This document shows positions 50,165-59,199 of a stretch of DNA of 64,000 nucleotides, one piece after another; position 1 is the stretch's first letter; every line of letters starts with the position of its first letter. Origin of the DNA: Micromonospora sp. HM5-17 (lineage in GTDB: Bacteria > Actinomycetota > Actinomycetes > Mycobacteriales > Micromonosporaceae). The notes beneath the pieces were generated by a model. That model saw nothing but the letters and a program-made list of their open reading frames with translations, did no database searches and was not told the DNA's origin. Location of the stretch: the NCBI RefSeq assembly GCF_003762835.1, contig NZ_RJWA01000001.1, positions 310,001 to 374,000 on the forward strand, given 5' to 3'. Made by a program: the position numbers and the translations under genes.

Positions 50165-50704
50165 GTGACCACTGTGCGGCTGCGACCGGAGGGGCCGGCC
50201 GACCATCCTGACATTCGCCGGTTGGTGGCCCAGGCGTTCGCCCGGTCGGACGGCGGGTCGCCGCCGGAGGTCCGGCTCGTCGAGGCGCTGCGCGGCAGTG
50301 ACGCCTGGCTTCCCGAGCTGTCCATGGTGGCCGAGGTCGACGGCGAGGTGGTCGGCTACGCCCTGCTCAGCCGGGTCTGGGTGCAGCCGGGCCGGATCCC
50401 CGCGCTGGCCCTCGGGCCGGTGGCGGTCCTCCCCGGCCGGCAGCGCCGCGGCTACGGCCGGGACGTCGTGCAGGCCGCGCTCGACGCCGCCGCCGAACTC
50501 GGCGAGCGTCTGGTGGTGGTGCTCGGCAACCCCGCGTACTACCGGCGCTTCGGCTTCATCCCCGCGGCCCGGTTCGGTCTGACCGGCCCGTGGTCGGGGC
50601 TCGGCGATCCGTGGCAGGTCCTGGTGCTGCCCTCGGTGGACGGCTCGCGACCGGTGGTGCCGAGCGGCGAGGTGGCCTATCCGCCACCGTGGTCCCAGGT
50701 CTGA
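50165..50704 (+). CDS. GNAT-family N-acetyltransferase
   Basis: A 179-residue acetyl-CoA-dependent transferase of the YhbS-like branch. It begins TTVRLRPEGPADHPDIRRLV. The acetyl-CoA motif A is LGPVAVLPGRQRRGYGRDVV (Arg-Arg-Gly-Tyr-Gly). It continues with VVVLGNPAYYRRFGFIPAAR, the usual YY-RFGF turn. The substrate is unknown. TACCGT 8 bases before the GTG suggests a leaderless transcript. Confidence 0.88.
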   Translation: MTTVRLRPEGPADHPDIRRLVAQAFARSDGGSPPEVRLVEALRGSDAWLPELSMVAEVDGEVVGYALLSRVWVQPGRIPALALGPVAVLPGRQRRGYGRDVVQAALDAAAELGERLVVVLGNPAYYRRFGFIPAARFGLTGPWSGLGDPWQVLVLPSVDGSRPVVPSGEVAYPPPWSQV

Positions 50705-50723
50705 GGGTGTACCGCCGTCGCGG

Positions 50724-51974
50724 TCAGGACGGCTGGGTGCGCAGGTAACGGCCGAAGTGCGGGACGGTGAAGGCCACCGTTCCGCGTTCGCCGGAGTAGA
50801 TCAGCCCCTTCTTGATCAGGGCGTCCCGGGCCGGGGAGAGGCTCGCCGGCCTGCGGCCCAGCGACCGGGCGATCTCGGCGGTGGAGACGGCCACATCCAT
50901 GTCGTCGCCGGGCGCCGTCCCGTCGCCGCCCGCCACCCGGGAGAGCGCGGCCATCGCCCGCATGTACTCCCGCTCCGCCGGGGTCGCCCGCTCGTACCGG
51001 GAGCCGAAGAAACCGACCGCGAGTTCGGCCTCCGCCTCCGGCGCGGCGACCCGGACGTCGGCGGGGGTGATCGGCGAGCGCGGCGCGTGGTCCCAGGTGG
51101 CCTTGCCGTACGCCTGGACGAAGTACGGGTAGCCGCCGGACTTCTCGTAGAGCAGGTCGAGGGCCTTCTGCTCGTACTCGACGCCCTCCCGGGCGGCCGG
51201 GGCGCAGAGCGCCTGGTCGGCGGCGATCCGGTCCAGCCGGTCGATGCGCTGGTAGCGGAAGAGCCGTTCCGAGTACGACTTCGCCGCCGAGAGTACGGCC
51301 GGCAGGTGCGGCAGCCCGGCACCGACCACGATCAGCGGCGCACCCAGTTGGGACAGCTCGTGGCAGGCGGCACAGAGCCCGGAGACGTCCTCCGGACCGA
51401 GATCCTGCATCTCGTCGATGAAGAGGGCGACGCCGGTGCCGACGTCCGCGGCGACCTCCGCCGCGTCGGTGAAGAGTTCCACCAGGTCGATCTCGATGTC
51501 GCCGGAGTCCGCGCGTCCGCTCGCCGCCGGTACGTCGATCCCCGGCTGCCAGCGGTCGCGCAGCCGGGCGCCGCCGGAGCTCCGGCCCGCCGGGGCGGAG
51601 CGCAGCGCGAACGCCTTCAGCACGCCGAGGAAGCCGTCGATCCGGTCCGGGGCGCGGTGCCGGGGGGCCAGCTCCCGGATCGCCATGTGCAGGGCGGCGG
51701 CGACCGGGCGGCGGATCGACTGGTCCGGCCGGGCCTCGATCTTGCCGGTGCCCCAGAGCCGGCCGATGGCCTGGGACCGGAGCGTGTTGAGCAGGACGGT
51801 CTTGCCGACGCCGCGGAGCCCGGTGAGCATCAGGCTGCGTTCCGGGCGGCCTCGGGCGATGCGCTCCAGCACGATGTCGAAGACCTCGAGCTCGCGGCCC
51901 CGCCCGGCGAGTTCGGGCGGGCGCTGGCCGGCGCCCGGGGCGTACGGGTTGCGGACGGGATCCACGTCTCGCAC
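50724..51974 (-). CDS. Standalone AAA ATPase with C-terminal winged helix
   Basis: A 416-residue ATPase of the Orc1/ATPase-like group. Walker A is LTGLRGVGKTVLLNTL near residue 55 and Walker B is GVALFIDEMQDL near residue 190. There is a sensor-like VVGAGLPHLPAVLS and a C-terminal winged-helix region (VSTAEIARSLGRRPASLSPA, then DALIKKGLIYSG). Such proteins are common in actinobacteria as lone genes, and the partner is unknown. No adjacent nuclease or effector gene was recognised. A CTAG-centred palindrome precedes it. Confidence 0.78.
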   Translation of the reverse strand: MRDVDPVRNPYAPGAGQRPPELAGRGRELEVFDIVLERIARGRPERSLMLTGLRGVGKTVLLNTLRSQAIGRLWGTGKIEARPDQSIRRPVAAALHMAIRELAPRHRAPDRIDGFLGVLKAFALRSAPAGRSSGGARLRDRWQPGIDVPAASGRADSGDIEIDLVELFTDAAEVAADVGTGVALFIDEMQDLGPEDVSGLCAACHELSQLGAPLIVVGAGLPHLPAVLSAAKSYSERLFRYQRIDRLDRIAADQALCAPAAREGVEYEQKALDLLYEKSGGYPYFVQAYGKATWDHAPRSPITPADVRVAAPEAEAELAVGFFGSRYERATPAEREYMRAMAALSRVAGGDGTAPGDDMDVAVSTAEIARSLGRRPASLSPARDALIKKGLIYSGERGTVAFTVPHFGRYLRTQPS

Positions 51975-51986
51975 CGTATCGATCCG

Positions 51987-52004
51987 TCTAGCCCTCCGGC
52001 TAGA
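51987..52004. promoter_or_regulatory. Palindrome at the AAA ATPase promoter
   Basis: TCTAGCC and GGCTAGA are exact inverted 7-base arms with a 4-base spacer, starting 13 bases upstream of the AAA ATPase start codon. CTAG is rare in this DNA, so the site is likely functional, perhaps an operator for autoregulation. Confidence 0.45.
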
Positions 52005-52072
52005 AACGGGTAGATCGCGCCACGCGTGTCGTGGTCGGCGCGCCGGCGTACGTCGAGGGGTACATCGAGCAA

Positions 52073-52114
52073 AAACTAGGGCTGTCTAGCATCCAGACTA
52101 GACAGCCCTAGTTT
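52073..52114 (-). terminator. Terminator with perfect 17-base arms
   Basis: Arms at 52073-52089 and 52098-52114 are exact inverted copies with an 8-base loop. On the minus strand the stem runs into TTTTT, which fits termination of the LppU-like gene ending at 52227. The stem carries internal CTAG at both ends. Confidence 0.8.
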
Positions 52115-52226
52115 CCGCTGGTGACCTCGGACCGGCCGTACCCGGCACCGTGGGGGTGCCGGTCGTGGGGAGCGGCCGCGGCGCTCCGCCCGGCACACGG
52201 GTCACGGCCTGCGTGGGTGGCGTGAC

Positions 52227-53138
52227 TCAACGCTTCTTCAGGCAGAGCACGAAGTCGCCGATGTCCATCGAGTCGTCGTACACGTAGTTCACGTCGGTGT
52301 CCGGGTCACCAAAGATCGGGTCCTCGATGCACCGGTCGCCGTCCGTGGTGAACGGGATCCGCGACAGCACCTCGTACGTGTTCGGCCCGCACGGCACCTT
52401 CCGCAGCTCGGGATCGTCGTCGGTGCCGTCGTTCACCAGGCAGTCGCCCTCCTTGAAGTCGGTCTCGTCCGAGCCCGAGTCGTCCGATCCGGAGTCCGAG
52501 CCGGAGTCCTCCGACGGGCTCGGCTCGGCGGACGGGCTGGCCGACGTCGAGGTGGTCGGCGCCGCCTCCGGGTCGCCGTCGTCGGACTGGTTGATGGCCC
52601 AGACGACGCCGCCGATCCCACAGGCGCAGAGCAGCACGAGGACGACCGCGCCGATGATGAGGCCGATCTTCAGACCACGGCCCTTCTGGGGAGCCGGGGC
52701 GCCGGACGGAGCGCCGGGCGTCCCGGGGGCGCCGGGCGTACCGGGGGCCCCGTATCCCGGCCCCGCGCCGGGCGCGGCGGGAGTGCCGTACGTCGGCGGC
52801 GTCGGACCACCGCTGGTCGGCGGCTGCGGACCGCCACTGGTCGGCTGTGGACCGCCGCTGGTGGGCGGCTGGCCCCACTCGGTCCCCGCCGGCGGGGAGG
52901 GGTGGGCGCCGCCGGGCGGTGGCGGGTAGCCGGTGCTGGGCGGAGGCGGGTAACCGCTGCTCGGCGGTGGTGGGTAGCCACCACCGCCCGGCGGTGGGTA
53001 GCCTGCGCCACCACCCGGCGGCGTGGGGTAGCTGCCGGGGGGCGGTGGCGGGTAGCCACCGGCCGGCGGACTCGCCGAAGCAGGGGGCTGGTAGGGGTCT
53101 TCGGGCTGGCCAGAGCTCGGGGAGCCGTAGATCGACAT
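52227..53138 (-). CDS. LppU-like Pro-rich membrane protein, copy 2
   Basis: A 303-residue protein. The cytoplasmic N-terminus (1-155) is made of GYPPPP-type repeats followed by TSGGPQP and GAPGTP repeats. One membrane segment (about 160-182, GLIIGAVVLVLLCACGIGGV) leads to an acidic Ser/Asp linker. A small outer domain with four cysteines follows (EGDCLVNDG, KVPCGPNTYEVL, DRCIEDP and DFVLCLKKR). It resembles the LppU/SCO3897 family. Its function is unknown. It shares its domain with the gene immediately upstream, which looks like a tandem duplicate. Confidence 0.75.
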   Translation of the reverse strand: MSIYGSPSSGQPEDPYQPPASASPPAGGYPPPPPGSYPTPPGGGAGYPPPGGGGYPPPPSSGYPPPPSTGYPPPPGGAHPSPPAGTEWGQPPTSGGPQPTSGGPQPPTSGGPTPPTYGTPAAPGAGPGYGAPGTPGAPGTPGAPSGAPAPQKGRGLKIGLIIGAVVLVLLCACGIGGVVWAINQSDDGDPEAAPTTSTSASPSAEPSPSEDSGSDSGSDDSGSDETDFKEGDCLVNDGTDDDPELRKVPCGPNTYEVLSRIPFTTDGDRCIEDPIFGDPDTDVNYVYDDSMDIGDFVLCLKKR

Positions 53139-53286
53139 GATGCTCCAGGGTCACGGCCACGCGTTCCGACTGGGACGCGGGACCTGGGGTGGTTGGTAGG
53201 GAGTTGCGGGGCGCCCCGCGGCACGGGCGGCTACCCTCGACCTCCGCACCACATTGTGGGCGATGCTGTCGAGCGGTGCGCGGCCG

Positions 53287-54174
53287 TTATCTTTGCCTGA
53301 GACACAGGACAAAGTCCAGGTCATCCAGGTCGCTGTTAAAGAAGTAATAGTTGGTGTAATTTTTCACATCCGCGCACTTGGCCTTCGCGTCCTCCTCGCC
53401 GGTCGTCGGCTCGTCGAACCGGGCCAGGACCTCGTACGTCCTCGGTGCGCACTCGGTGATGACCAACACGGGCCGTCGCGCGGTGCCCTCGTTCGCGACG
53501 CACTGCCCCGTCTTGACGAACCGGGCGTCGGTGGTGGGTGCCGCGGCCGGGGCGCTCGGCGTCGGCAGGTCGGGATCGGGGGACTCCTCCGCGGGCACCC
53601 CGTCCTTTGTCGGATCGGTGCTCGGCAGGACGGTCGGGGTCGTCGGCTTCTCCCGCCCGACGAGGTAGAACCCGACCGCGACCCCACCGGCCGCCAGGAC
53701 CACCAACGCGGCGGCGACCATCGCGACGACCCGGCCGACGCTGCGCCTGGGCGCCGGCAGCGGCTCCGGCGTCGACCAGGTGGAGTCCGCCATGGACGAG
53801 CCCCACATCGGCTCCGGCTCGCGCGGGGTCCAGCCGGGCGGCGGCGAGACGGGACCGCCCGGGTGCCGCGGTGCGCCGTAGCCCACGTCGGGCCGGCGGT
53901 GCGGTGGATAGCCGGCGCCCGGTTCGGGATAGCCCGGTGTGGAGCCGGGGTAGCCGGACGCGGCCGGATACGCGTGGCCGGCCGGCGAACCGGGCGCGGC
54001 AGGAGTGACCGAGGGCGGCGCGCCACCCCAGCGGTCGTCCCCGCCGAGCTGGTCGCTGCCGCTCCACGGGTCGGCGGGCTGGCCGTACTCGTCGGCGGAC
54101 TCCCGGTCCTGTCGTGGCCAGGGCTCCGGCGACGAGCCGGGATACGGGCCGCCCGGCGGTCCGTAGTTCGCCAT
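53287..54174 (-). CDS. LppU-like Pro-rich membrane protein, copy 1
   Basis: A 295-residue paralogue of the next gene. A Gly/Pro/Tyr/Ser-rich N-terminus begins MANYGPPGGPYPGSSPE. One membrane segment spans about residues 145-167 (VVAMVAAALVVLAAGGVAVG). A Pro/Thr-rich linker and a C-terminal domain with four Cys follow (TGQCVANEG, ITECAPRTYEVLARF, AKCADV and DFVLCLRQR). The ATG at 54174 has AGGAGG 7 bases upstream. The spacing and order of cysteines match copy 2, so disulfides form outside the cell. Function unknown. Confidence 0.75.
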   Translation of the reverse strand: MANYGPPGGPYPGSSPEPWPRQDRESADEYGQPADPWSGSDQLGGDDRWGGAPPSVTPAAPGSPAGHAYPAASGYPGSTPGYPEPGAGYPPHRRPDVGYGAPRHPGGPVSPPPGWTPREPEPMWGSSMADSTWSTPEPLPAPRRSVGRVVAMVAAALVVLAAGGVAVGFYLVGREKPTTPTVLPSTDPTKDGVPAEESPDPDLPTPSAPAAAPTTDARFVKTGQCVANEGTARRPVLVITECAPRTYEVLARFDEPTTGEEDAKAKCADVKNYTNYYFFNSDLDDLDFVLCLRQR

Positions 54175-54318
54175 CGAGGATCCTCCTGCTCCACCGTCCT
54201 GAAGGCGCGTCACCCGCTGGTCACGTGCCTGCTGTGGTCACCGTAGCGTGACCCCCTGATGAGCTCACCTCCCGGAATCGCGCCAACCAGCGCGCCGGAC
54301 GCCTTCTGCCTCGGATGA

Positions 54319-54370
54319 CGGGTGGCGGCGGCCGTCGGGAGGGGACGCTCCCGACGGCCGCCGCCACCCG
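54319..54370 (-). terminator. Terminator of the PHP-UvrD gene
   Basis: Perfect 23-base arms with a 6-base loop lie 26 bases past the helicase stop on the minus strand. No T run. It is the longest perfect stem in the window. Confidence 0.82.
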
Positions 54371-54396
54371 GTCGGCCGAGACATCCGTGCCGATGT

Positions 54397-57300
54397 TCAC
54401 AGCAGGCGGAGCTGCCGGTCCTTCGGCCGGCGCGGTGCGCTGTCGCCGAGCCGTTCGAAGAGCCCGGGGTCGATCGCGTCGAGGAACGGTGACGGTACGC
54501 ACTCCCGCTCCTGGCCGTGCCGCAACCGCCGCCGTACGTGGCTCACGTAGAGCCGGTCCTGCGCCCGGGTCAGCCCGACGAAGAAGAGCCGTCGCTCCTC
54601 CGCCACCTCCTCCTCGGTCGGCGTCGTACCCGGCAGCCGCAGGGGGAGCAGTCCGTCCTCACAGCCGACCAGGAAGACCACCGGGAACTCCAGCCCCTTG
54701 GCGGCGTGCAGGGTCAGCAGGGTGACCGCCTCGGCGCGGGGGTCGAGGGCGTCGACCTCGGCGCCGGCGGCGAGTTGGGCGAGGAACGACGCCACGTCGT
54801 CGCCGCAGCGCTGGGCGAGCGGGGTCAGCACCTCCACGGCCGACCAGATGTCCTCCGGGCTGATCGCACCGGTCGCGTCGAGGGTCGGGGTGGCGTACCG
54901 CTGCGCGAGGACCTGGCCGGCGAGCCGGACCCGGGCGGCGACCGAGCCGCCGAGCCCGTCGGCGTGCCGCAGCTCGCGGGCGATCGCCGCCACGCCCGGC
55001 CGGTCGCGGAGCCGGTTGTGCGACCGCTTCTGCACCGGGATGTTCGCCCGCGCCAGCGCGTCCAGGATCGGCGCCGCCTGCGCGTCGGTCCGGTAGAGCA
55101 CCGCGATGTCGGAGAAGGAGACATTCGAGGTACGCCCGTCGATCCGTCCCGAGTCCAGCGACCGGTGGGACAGGCCGCCGACGAGTTCGTCGATGGTGCG
55201 GACCACGAAGGTGGCCTCGTCCGCGACCGAGGCCGCGGGGTAGCGACCGACCAGGGGCGCCTCCGGGTCCAGCCGGGCCGGGTCGAGCCGCCGGCCCCGG
55301 ACCAGGGTGGAGGGCGCGATCGCCTGGACGGCGGCGGCCAGGATCGGCGCCGACGAGCGGTAGTTGCGGGTCAGCCGGACCAGCCGGGCGTCGACGAAGT
55401 CCTGCGAGAACCGCAGGAAGTACGTCACGTCGGCACCCCGGAACGAGTAGATCGCCTGGTCCGGGTCGCCGATCGCGCAGAGGTTGCCGTCGGCGGGGCT
55501 GAGCAGCCGGAGCAGTTCGTACTGGGTGGCGTCGACGTCCTGGTACTCGTCGACGAAGATCCAACGCCACCGGTCGCGGTAGCGCTCCACCAGCTCCGGG
55601 TGCTCGCGCAGCAGCGACACCGGCAGGCTGACCAGCTCGTCCAGATCGACCAGGTCGGCGGCCCGGAGCAGCTTGACGTACGTCGCGTCGTCGTCGCCGG
55701 CCTCGGCGCGGGCGGTCGCCCGCTCGGTGTCGTCGGCGATCCGGAAGTCGGTCGGCAGCCCGGCCAGCGCGGCGTTCTCCCGCAGGATGGTCAGGCCGAG
55801 CGAGTGGAAGGTGCCGACGGTGACGTCCTCGGCGACCGGGCCGAGCAGCCCGTCGAGGCGCTGCCGCAGCTCCTCGGCGGCCCGCCGGGTGAAGGTGATC
55901 GCCAGGCAGTGTTCCGGATAGACGTTCAGCTCGGCGCAGAGGTACGCGATCCGGTGGGTCAGGGTGCGGGTCTTGCCGGTTCCCGGCCCGGCGACGATCA
56001 GCAGCGGTCCGCCCGGGGCCGAGGCGGCGACCCGCTGCATCGCGTCGAGCCGGTCCAGCAGCCCGGTGCCGACCTCCTCCATGCCGGCGAGCATCGGCTC
56101 GAACGGCTCGTGTGGGGACGGTGCCGGGGGCAGCGGTGGGACCGGCTCGGCCGGAGCCGCCTTCGACCGGCGTCGGGGGGCCGGTTCGGTCGACGCGGCC
56201 GCCGCCGTGCTCTTCGCCCGGGGCGTCGGTTTCGGCTCGGCCGGTGGTCGCGGCTGTGGCGCCGGTACGTCGAAGAGCGCGTCCGCGAAGAGGGTGTCGG
56301 CCTGCTGGCCGCCCCGGGCACCGGCCAGTTCGCCCGGCTCGAAGAGCGTGATGACGCCGTACTCGCCGTCGTAGCCCGGCACCCGGCGGACCCGGCCCTG
56401 GCGCAGCCGGTCGATCGCCTCGGCGACGAGTTCGCCGCCGACCCGGCGGATGTCGTCGAGCGGGGTGACGGTGAGGATGTCGAGCTCCGCGCCGAGTTCC
56501 GCGACCAGGGTGTTGAGCTGCCCCTCGACCGTCTTCGACTTCGGCCCGACCCTGTTGACCTCGCCAAGGATCTCGGCGAGCTGGATCAGGTGGATGACCC
56601 GGGGGGCGTTCGCCGGGACGTACCCCTCCGGCCGGTCGGCGAGGTCCTCGACCCGGCTCAGCACGCCGACGGTGAGCGGCTTGCCGCACTCGGGGCAGCG
56701 TCCGCCGGCCTCGCGGGTCCGCTGGGGCGGCCAGTTGACCCCGCAGAGCCGGTGCCCGTCGGCGTGGTACTTCCCCTCCTCCGGGAAGAACTCGATCGTG
56801 CCGTGCAGGCCGTTCCCGGTGCGGAGCGCCTCCCGGACGGCGAAGTAGTCGAGGTCGGTGGCGAAGAGGGTCGCCTCCCGGGCCAGCGCGGCCGGGGAGT
56901 GCGCGTCCGAGTTGGACACCAGCCGGTACGCGTCCAAACCCGACACCCGCCAGTTCATCGACGGGTCGGAGGAGAGCCCGGTCTCGACGGCGAAGATGTG
57001 CGGGGCGAGGTCGGCGTAGCAGTCCGCGATCGCGTCGAAGCCGGACTTCGAGCCGAGCGCCGAGAACCACGGGGTCCAGATGTGCGCCGGCACGAGGTAG
57101 CCGTCGGGGCTGGCCTCCAGGGTGATCTCCAGCAGGTCGCGGGAGTCGAGGCCGAGGATCGGGCGGCCGTCCGAGCCGAGGTTGCCGATCCGGCCGAGCG
57201 CGGCGTTGAACCGGGCGACCGCGTCCAGATCCGGCAGGTAGATCAGGTGGTGTACCTTCCGGGTCCGGTCACCTCGCTTGTAGATGGTGGAGATCTCGAC

Positions 57301-57636
57301 GCTGAGCATGAACCGCATCGGGGCAGCCTCGGCCGCACTGGCCAGCCGGGGCGGCAACTTCCGGTTGACCTCCCGTTCGGCGTCGGGGCTGAGCCGGTAG
57401 AGCCCGGGTTCGGCCGGGCGCAGCGACTCGCGCAGGTGGTCGTACCAGGCGGGATGGGTGAAGTCGCCGGTGCCGAGGAGGCTGATGCCCTTGCGCCGCG
57501 CCCACCACGTCAGGTTCGGCAGGGTGAGGTCACGGCTACAGGCGCGTGAATACTTCGAGTGGATGTGCAGGTCCGCGACGAAGGGCACGGCGACGCTGGG
57601 AGAGCCGTCAGCGGTGGCGGCGCGCAACGGAGACAC
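54397..57636 (-). CDS. PHP-domain/UvrD-type helicase fusion
   Basis: A 1079-residue protein joining a PHP phosphoesterase domain to a superfamily 1 helicase. The N-terminal part (about 15-420) has DLHIHSKYSRACSRDL, TGDFTHPAWYDHL, SNSDAHSPAALAREA and CPECGK near residue 313, as in the TIGR00375-type family. A Pro/Lys-rich linker follows. The helicase has Walker A GPGTGKT (about 549), FVDEYQDVDATQYELL, AIGDPDQAIYSFRGADV, TRNYRSSAPILAA and TLHAAKGLEFPVVFLVGCED. The PHP part may cut DNA or act as a phosphatase. GTG at 57636 is the most likely start; the open frame reaches further but loses similarity. It is probably a DNA repair enzyme; a defence role is possible. Confidence 0.85.
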   Translation of the reverse strand: MSPLRAATADGSPSVAVPFVADLHIHSKYSRACSRDLTLPNLTWWARRKGISLLGTGDFTHPAWYDHLRESLRPAEPGLYRLSPDAEREVNRKLPPRLASAAEAAPMRFMLSVEISTIYKRGDRTRKVHHLIYLPDLDAVARFNAALGRIGNLGSDGRPILGLDSRDLLEITLEASPDGYLVPAHIWTPWFSALGSKSGFDAIADCYADLAPHIFAVETGLSSDPSMNWRVSGLDAYRLVSNSDAHSPAALAREATLFATDLDYFAVREALRTGNGLHGTIEFFPEEGKYHADGHRLCGVNWPPQRTREAGGRCPECGKPLTVGVLSRVEDLADRPEGYVPANAPRVIHLIQLAEILGEVNRVGPKSKTVEGQLNTLVAELGAELDILTVTPLDDIRRVGGELVAEAIDRLRQGRVRRVPGYDGEYGVITLFEPGELAGARGGQQADTLFADALFDVPAPQPRPPAEPKPTPRAKSTAAAASTEPAPRRRSKAAPAEPVPPLPPAPSPHEPFEPMLAGMEEVGTGLLDRLDAMQRVAASAPGGPLLIVAGPGTGKTRTLTHRIAYLCAELNVYPEHCLAITFTRRAAEELRQRLDGLLGPVAEDVTVGTFHSLGLTILRENAALAGLPTDFRIADDTERATARAEAGDDDATYVKLLRAADLVDLDELVSLPVSLLREHPELVERYRDRWRWIFVDEYQDVDATQYELLRLLSPADGNLCAIGDPDQAIYSFRGADVTYFLRFSQDFVDARLVRLTRNYRSSAPILAAAVQAIAPSTLVRGRRLDPARLDPEAPLVGRYPAASVADEATFVVRTIDELVGGLSHRSLDSGRIDGRTSNVSFSDIAVLYRTDAQAAPILDALARANIPVQKRSHNRLRDRPGVAAIARELRHADGLGGSVAARVRLAGQVLAQRYATPTLDATGAISPEDIWSAVEVLTPLAQRCGDDVASFLAQLAAGAEVDALDPRAEAVTLLTLHAAKGLEFPVVFLVGCEDGLLPLRLPGTTPTEEEVAEERRLFFVGLTRAQDRLYVSHVRRRLRHGQERECVPSPFLDAIDPGLFERLGDSAPRRPKDRQLRLL

Positions 57637-57751
57637 GCCGCATCCTGTCACGGACCGGTGCCGCCCCGCGTGTCGCCACGCGCGAGTGTGATTTCTCGCT
57701 GCGGGCGCCACGGGGCCGGCGACCGGCCCGTGCGCGCTCCCACGGGCCGGG

Positions 57752-58798
57752 TCAGCAGCTCTTGCTGACCGTGTACGTCGGAGAGATGATCTCTCGTCCG
57801 TTGACGACCGCGCTGACGTACCACTGGGTCGACGTCCGGCTGCGCAACTCGCCGGTGCCCCAGGTCGGGTCGATGACACCGGAGAACGAGGTGCCGCGGC
57901 CGATCTGGAACCCGGTGTACGCCCAGGTGTCGCTCTGCGTGTAGCCCCACACGTCGGACGCGCTGCCGTTGACGATCCGACCGGTGATCCGGACGGCCCA
58001 CCGCCCGTCGCTGTAGCAGACCGCCGACGCGGAGGCGCTGATGGAGGCCGGCGCCGACCTGGTCGGCGATTTCGTCGGCGACCTGGTCGCGGTCGGTGGC
58101 TTGGTCGTGGCCGGCGGTTTCGTCGTGGCCGGCGGCTTGGTCGTGGCCGGCGCCGTCGTCCTGGTCGGGGTGGATCCCTGGCCCCCGGACGACCGCCGGT
58201 CGGGGTCGGTCGCCCCCTGGCCGCCCGCCGGTTGGCGGTCGTCGTTCCCGCTGCTGCCGCCGGTCGAGTCGCGACCGTCTCCGGGGCGACCGGTCTCCGC
58301 CGCACCGGTCGGGGTGGCCGGCAGCGAGGGCAGCACACCGGTGGGTACGGGCCGGGCGGTGGGGACGGGCACCGACTCGGCCAGCTGCCGCTGCTGCTCC
58401 GGTCCGCCGCCGCGGACCGTCACCGTAACCGCGCCGGCCAGTGCCAGCCCGACCGCGGCGGCGGCAGCGGCGGCGAGCCAGTTGCGGGCCGGACCGGGGC
58501 CGTTCGCCCGGGCGGTCACCGGCGGTGTGTCGGCCACCGCCGCCACGGCGGCACCCGCCGGCCGGGGCGAACCCTCCTTGTCGGCCGGGTTGCCCGACAC
58601 CGCCGGGTTGCCCGACATCGCCGAGTCCGTCGGTTTCGTCGGGCCGGCCCGGCCTGTCGCGGTGGCCGGGCCTGTCGCGGTGGCTGGGTCAGGCGGCGTC
58701 TCGACGGGGTCACCCGGGTCCAGCCGGGCCCCGCACTCGGGCCGCAGGCAGTACGTCGCCCCGGGTTCGGCGACCTCTCCACACGCCGGACACGTCAC
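57752..58798 (-). CDS. Zinc-ribbon membrane protein with Thr/Pro-rich stalk
   Basis: A 348-residue protein. The N-terminal zinc ribbon is CPAC (3-6) and CLRPEC (17-22), followed by a disordered region with SGNPA repeats. One membrane segment (about residues 107-130, NWLAAAAAAAVGLALAGAVT) follows. The outer stalk has TTKPPA repeats. The C-terminal 100 residues form a beta-rich domain (SDGRWAVRITGRIVNGSASD) ending KSC, perhaps linked to an earlier Cys in AVCYSDG. The GTG at 58798 has GGTGAGGA upstream. Function unknown; such proteins may sense or bind envelope ligands. Confidence 0.75.
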   Translation of the reverse strand: MTCPACGEVAEPGATYCLRPECGARLDPGDPVETPPDPATATGPATATGRAGPTKPTDSAMSGNPAVSGNPADKEGSPRPAGAAVAAVADTPPVTARANGPGPARNWLAAAAAAAVGLALAGAVTVTVRGGGPEQQRQLAESVPVPTARPVPTGVLPSLPATPTGAAETGRPGDGRDSTGGSSGNDDRQPAGGQGATDPDRRSSGGQGSTPTRTTAPATTKPPATTKPPATTKPPTATRSPTKSPTRSAPASISASASAVCYSDGRWAVRITGRIVNGSASDVWGYTQSDTWAYTGFQIGRGTSFSGVIDPTWGTGELRSRTSTQWYVSAVVNGREIISPTYTVSKSC

Positions 58799-59199
58799 GG
58801 GATCCTCACCTTCACGCCGCCGGACGGTCCGCCGATGTCGCGTCCGTCGGTACTGGCGGGCATCGTCAGGTTTCAGCGAGCGGGTTCTGCCGGAGTGAGC
58901 GGGCCTGGCGTTGTCAACTCCGGGCCTGGGCGAGCAACGTTGGCCTGGACGAACGGCCGAGCCGTGAACCACCAGGGTGGTCTCAGACAGGCACTGTGGA
59001 CGCCCGCTGATGATCGTGCCGGTACCGGGTCCGTCCGCGCAACCGATCAGACGCGCGTTCACCCGAAGTCGGCGTGGGCCCGTGACGCATCGACGGTGGT
59101 TGCCGGCCGCGCCGTCGTCGTGCCGGTGCTGGACGCGGTTCGCGACGCGGCGCGGCTGCCCGGGCCGCCGTCGTCGGTGCCGGTGTCGGGGCACCGACC
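58799..59199. other. Gap between zinc-ribbon gene and manA
   Basis: A 401-base region with no convincing gene. It should hold the promoter of the zinc-ribbon gene and the end of the sugar operon, including a hairpin at 59174-59197. Nothing else was identified. Confidence 0.5.
59174..59197 (-). terminator. Short hairpin after manA
   Basis: Eight-base perfect arms (59174-59181 and 59190-59197) start 2 bases past the manA stop. The stem is short and lacks a T run, so termination is only likely. Confidence 0.4.

Noticed and set aside
54517-57549. Open frame of 1010 codons opposite the PHP-UvrD gene
   Set aside because: Antisense shadow; the minus-strand reading has intact PHP and helicase motifs.
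57637-58338. N-terminal extension of the PHP-UvrD frame
   Set aside because: The extra 234 codons are Arg/Pro-rich and antisense-like, and overlap the zinc-ribbon gene in another frame.
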